Positions 62,801-64,000 of a DNA stretch of 64,000 bases are shown here, in pieces. This DNA is from Granulicella sp. L46 (GTDB taxonomy: Bacteria; Acidobacteriota; Terriglobia; Terriglobales; Acidobacteriaceae). The first letter of the stretch is position 1, and the number at the start of each line of letters is the position of its first letter. Position numbers and translations under genes: made by a program. Location of the stretch: assembly GCF_009765785.1 (NCBI RefSeq), contig NZ_LMUT01000018.1, positions 130,056 through 194,055 on the forward strand. Direction: 5' to 3'. Under the pieces are notes generated by a model, which was not told the DNA's origin, made no database searches, and saw nothing but the letters and a program-made list of their open reading frames with translations.

Positions 62801-63513
62801 CCGAACGGATTTTCATGCCCACGAGCCACCGTTAAGAGGTCAATGAGTGAGTACAGATCCCAGAGTCGGTTCTGAACTGGCGTTGCTGTCAACATCAAGA
62901 CAAAGCGAAACCTCCGTTTTTCGAGCGCTTGCCGGAAGGTGGTTGCGACTTTCGGGGCATTGTCGGTGCCATATAAATTGCGAAGCTTGTGCGCCTCATC
63001 CAGGATCAGCATCTGAAACCGATCGTCAGGAATTGCGTCCAGATACATTCGTGCGGAGTTATAAGTCGTAATGACGGCCCCCGTTTCCTCCGGGTCAGCA
63101 CTGAGCAGATTACGACCGATTGCGATCTCCGCCTCGATATCGAATTTGCTTTGAAGTTCGTCCTTCCACTGCGGACCGAGTAATTTTGGACAGACAATCA
63201 GGACTTTGGAAAGCCTACCGCGAGCTATCAGCTCGCTCATGATGAGACCTGCGCTAATTGTCTTGCCAAGACCCACATCATCCGCAAGAAGGGTGACAGG
63301 CAATCGGCGGCAGAACGTGATGAGATTTGTGACCTGATGGTGGAATGGAGTGACGCGATCGCGCCAGCGTTGTTTTGATTTTAAATCATCCGCATTTTGA
63401 ATGACGATAGGCTCTGTCAGATCCCATTCCAATGCGGCTCGATACAGACGATACTGTTCGGGACTGATCCCGCGAGTGAGGATTTTTGCTTGGATCTCGC
63501 CGCCAGATGCCAT
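59818..63513 (-). CDS. SNF2-family helicase with C-terminal 15-residue repeat array
   Basis: 1231 residues. SNF2/RapA-like ATPase motifs are intact: I DDVGLGKT (78-85), II DEAH (172-175), III LTATP (208-212), V STEAGSEGVNLQ and VI QRIGRVQR (473-480). A long middle region follows (coiled near 540-590). Residues 878-1122 are a tandem array of about 17 units of 15 residues, consensus C/S-x-V/I-S/T-G-K/R. The last 110 residues end with a small domain. It converges with the protease gene (89 bp apart). Such helicases translocate on DNA and are common in defence systems; a role with the protease pair is inference. Confidence 0.85.
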   Translation of the reverse strand: MASGGEIQAKILTRGISPEQYRLYRAALEWDLTEPIVIQNADDLKSKQRWRDRVTPFHHQVTNLITFCRRLPVTLLADDVGLGKTISAGLIMSELIARGRLSKVLIVCPKLLGPQWKDELQSKFDIEAEIAIGRNLLSADPEETGAVITTYNSARMYLDAIPDDRFQMLILDEAHKLRNLYGTDNAPKVATTFRQALEKRRFRFVLMLTATPVQNRLWDLYSLIDLLTVARGHENPFGATGLFARKFIADKKDQARQLNPQAKDEFRSIIYQYMSRVRRGDAKLYFPDRVVQMHRVKPTKSELELIKAIAKPIQLLNRLAQISILQALTSSPDALSAQLTNMARNGTVPASLASTVKEIVDHMPISAKLTGLESLIKKLKNENPDRWRLVVFTTRRETQTTIQAFLESHDLKVGIINGESGARNQETISRFRQNPPVYRVIVSTEAGSEGVNLQVANVLVNYDLPWNPMIVEQRIGRVQRLASEHAHVSIFNIMLQGTFEEYIVGRLMEKLQMASHAIGDIESLLQGSDVGDGDEDVAVSFEEQILELVLAALAGKNVEREALLKAESIEKAKAELERSEATINEMLGSSDGAEYSGPRAPKLPVSIHSMEGEEFALSALRNLGVRLTPHTEAGVFIAEENGGREVVRFNQGTPTVFKSTLYAPGSNGFSGLVRRVTATGIHDVNDLDVELKGDNEAAVNHWLESFGGVQRSLVIDGAKRRFEGNALLRVRVTTAHDSYERLIEIACLPISGRASTGPLEQAPLTRTLEDPFLVGIDKDKLIEAAKNDESIAEFSRFYLERREQEVRGAASDDRKRQKLFDDFTPRFQFELVGLQGAVCREVRSTVKYSFGDSPSYQSTVTTIPSNGRVETEPQRQLCSLTHHRVPTDCLDRCQVSGVNVLRHLLVESGISGRRGLPEHTVICSISGKRVLSDEVELSSVTQKPCGSTLLKTSAVSGQRGEPKYFRSCSFTKSDVLAEELLMSELSERLFRKDEQKRSSVSGKTGHRSEFVECSETRVLLAVTEAEKCEHTGRLVRPGVLEVCQATGKRVLPSEVYSCTVTGKRALKSQCETSSVSGRHLLREVAIRSIGGKFCAPVEAQLCIWSGEKHHPEDMRTCAITGVLISQQFSTSGETRLRPLCELLDGMRRTEDARSVWDKASLRLASHHGGKTRMESAVVSVDGNYLAICCESKTLFGLRSAYLGGIYDLHDGTILGKIAVGKRENSVWTARK
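60148..60882 (-). repeat. Tandem 15-residue protein repeat within the helicase gene
   Basis: The protein register C/S at position 1, S/T at 4, G at 5 and K/R at 6 recurs every 15 residues for about 17 units, for example CSISGKRVLSDEVEL, CQATGKRVLPSEVYS and CTVTGKRALKSQCET; one unit (SIGGKFCAPVEAQL) is a residue short. Units beginning with Cys and Ser are mixed, and Cys pairs in neighbouring units could bind zinc. DNA copies are diverged, so the array is old. Confidence 0.85.
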
Positions 63514-64000
63514 GATCGACTTTGCGTCCTTCCAGTTACCGCTCGTCTATGATTTAGAGGAAGTGTCGGTCAACTATACCTTGACTGGACGCTTTAGCGC
63601 GGAATATCCCCAAACGCTGCTTTCGGCCCGCCCGCAGATACCATGCGAGCCACGGCCCGTACCGATAGCAGAAAGTTGGCAACAGCGTTCATGTGGTGCG
63701 TGTTTGCATCTGCCAGCGCTGCTGCGCAGCGGAATTAGGCTGACACGTCACCCCCAAATGGGATCTGTGGACCAAGCGTGCGGGAAGGTTTGTGTTTACA
63801 CGAGTGAACGGCTTTAGATTCTGCAACATCCAGGCTAAGCGGATCTCTAGCTGATTCGTGCGGTTGTTCCATGTCGCTCGATGTAAACGCGGAGCGCACG
63901 TAGACGTAAACGGGTTGATTTTGCAGGGTCTTGTTCGTTTTGACGAAATTAGCTGATTGACGTGCCAAGGCGAACCGGGCATGCTGTTTCCAAGGCGAGG
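63514..64000. other. Upstream region of the helicase gene to the window edge
   Basis: 487 nt. The helicase promoter should lie in the left part. Open frames here have no recognisable protein features, and I see no tRNA fragment or repeat matching 54065-54104. The island probably continues beyond the edge. Confidence 0.4.

Noticed and set aside
63689..63982. Two short minus-strand frames at the right edge
   Set aside because: No RBS, no domain and unbalanced composition; left as unassigned sequence.

Overview
The window looks like a chromosome segment of a GC-rich acidobacterium of the Granulicella/Edaphobacter/Terriglobus type. The basis is the GC-rich coding sequence, the tig-clpP-clpX-lon run, a System I cytochrome c (ccm) operon, a double-length ThyX-like protein, the paired ArsR/AHSA1/DUF899 genes and G-tract intergenic repeats. 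The assignment rests on gene content only; no marker rRNA is present.

1-8.9 kb is core metabolism and repair: a rhomboid protease tail, an XRE regulator, fabG, a double-domain ThyX-like protein, a YhhQ-type queuosine-precursor transporter, recA behind a promoter with a palindrome over its start point, a secreted GH27 alpha-galactosidase, queG and a YihY/BrkB membrane protein. 8.9-13.0 kb is a leftward, translationally coupled operon ccmA-ybaK-ccmB-ccmC-ccmD-beta-propeller lipoprotein, with a 39-residue ccmD. 13.1-14.9 kb carries a SAM-I riboswitch, a threonine synthase-like PLP enzyme and a ThiS/MoaD-type sulfur carrier whose Gly-Gly is followed by seven extra residues. 15.0-28.8 kb holds an aminotransferase, two tiny membrane proteins, the protein quality-control genes (tig, clpP, clpX, lon, clpC), an aldose epimerase, a family 5 uracil-DNA glycosylase and a YtxH protein.

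29.1-53.9 kb contains a Lol-type transporter with an AhpD-like gene between its subunits, an alcohol dehydrogenase, a candidate small RNA, a methyltransferase, an ArsR operon with a perfect 20-bp palindromic operator, a degenerate kinase joined to a SPOR domain, a small cluster that may relate to cytochrome assembly, TPR and secreted proteins, a frameshifted zinc-ribbon/PspC gene, lysA, yebC, a PagL-like lipid A deacylase, ftcD, an ECF sigma/anti-sigma pair, a Slt-type lytic transglycosylase and two MacB-like permeases.

From 54.1 kb to the right edge the sequence is an integrated island with visibly lower GC. It begins at the 5' half of an intronless tRNA-Leu(UAA), cut in the anticodon loop. 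A tyrosine integrase follows, then a complete second tRNA-Leu(UAA) that carries a 210-nt group I intron, then an AAA+ ATPase/subtilase pair resembling the IetAS anti-phage system, and a convergent 1231-residue SNF2 helicase whose C-terminal part is about 17 tandem 15-residue repeats. The simplest reading is that the island broke the native tRNA and supplies its own intron-bearing replacement while carrying defence genes. The far end of the island lies outside the window.
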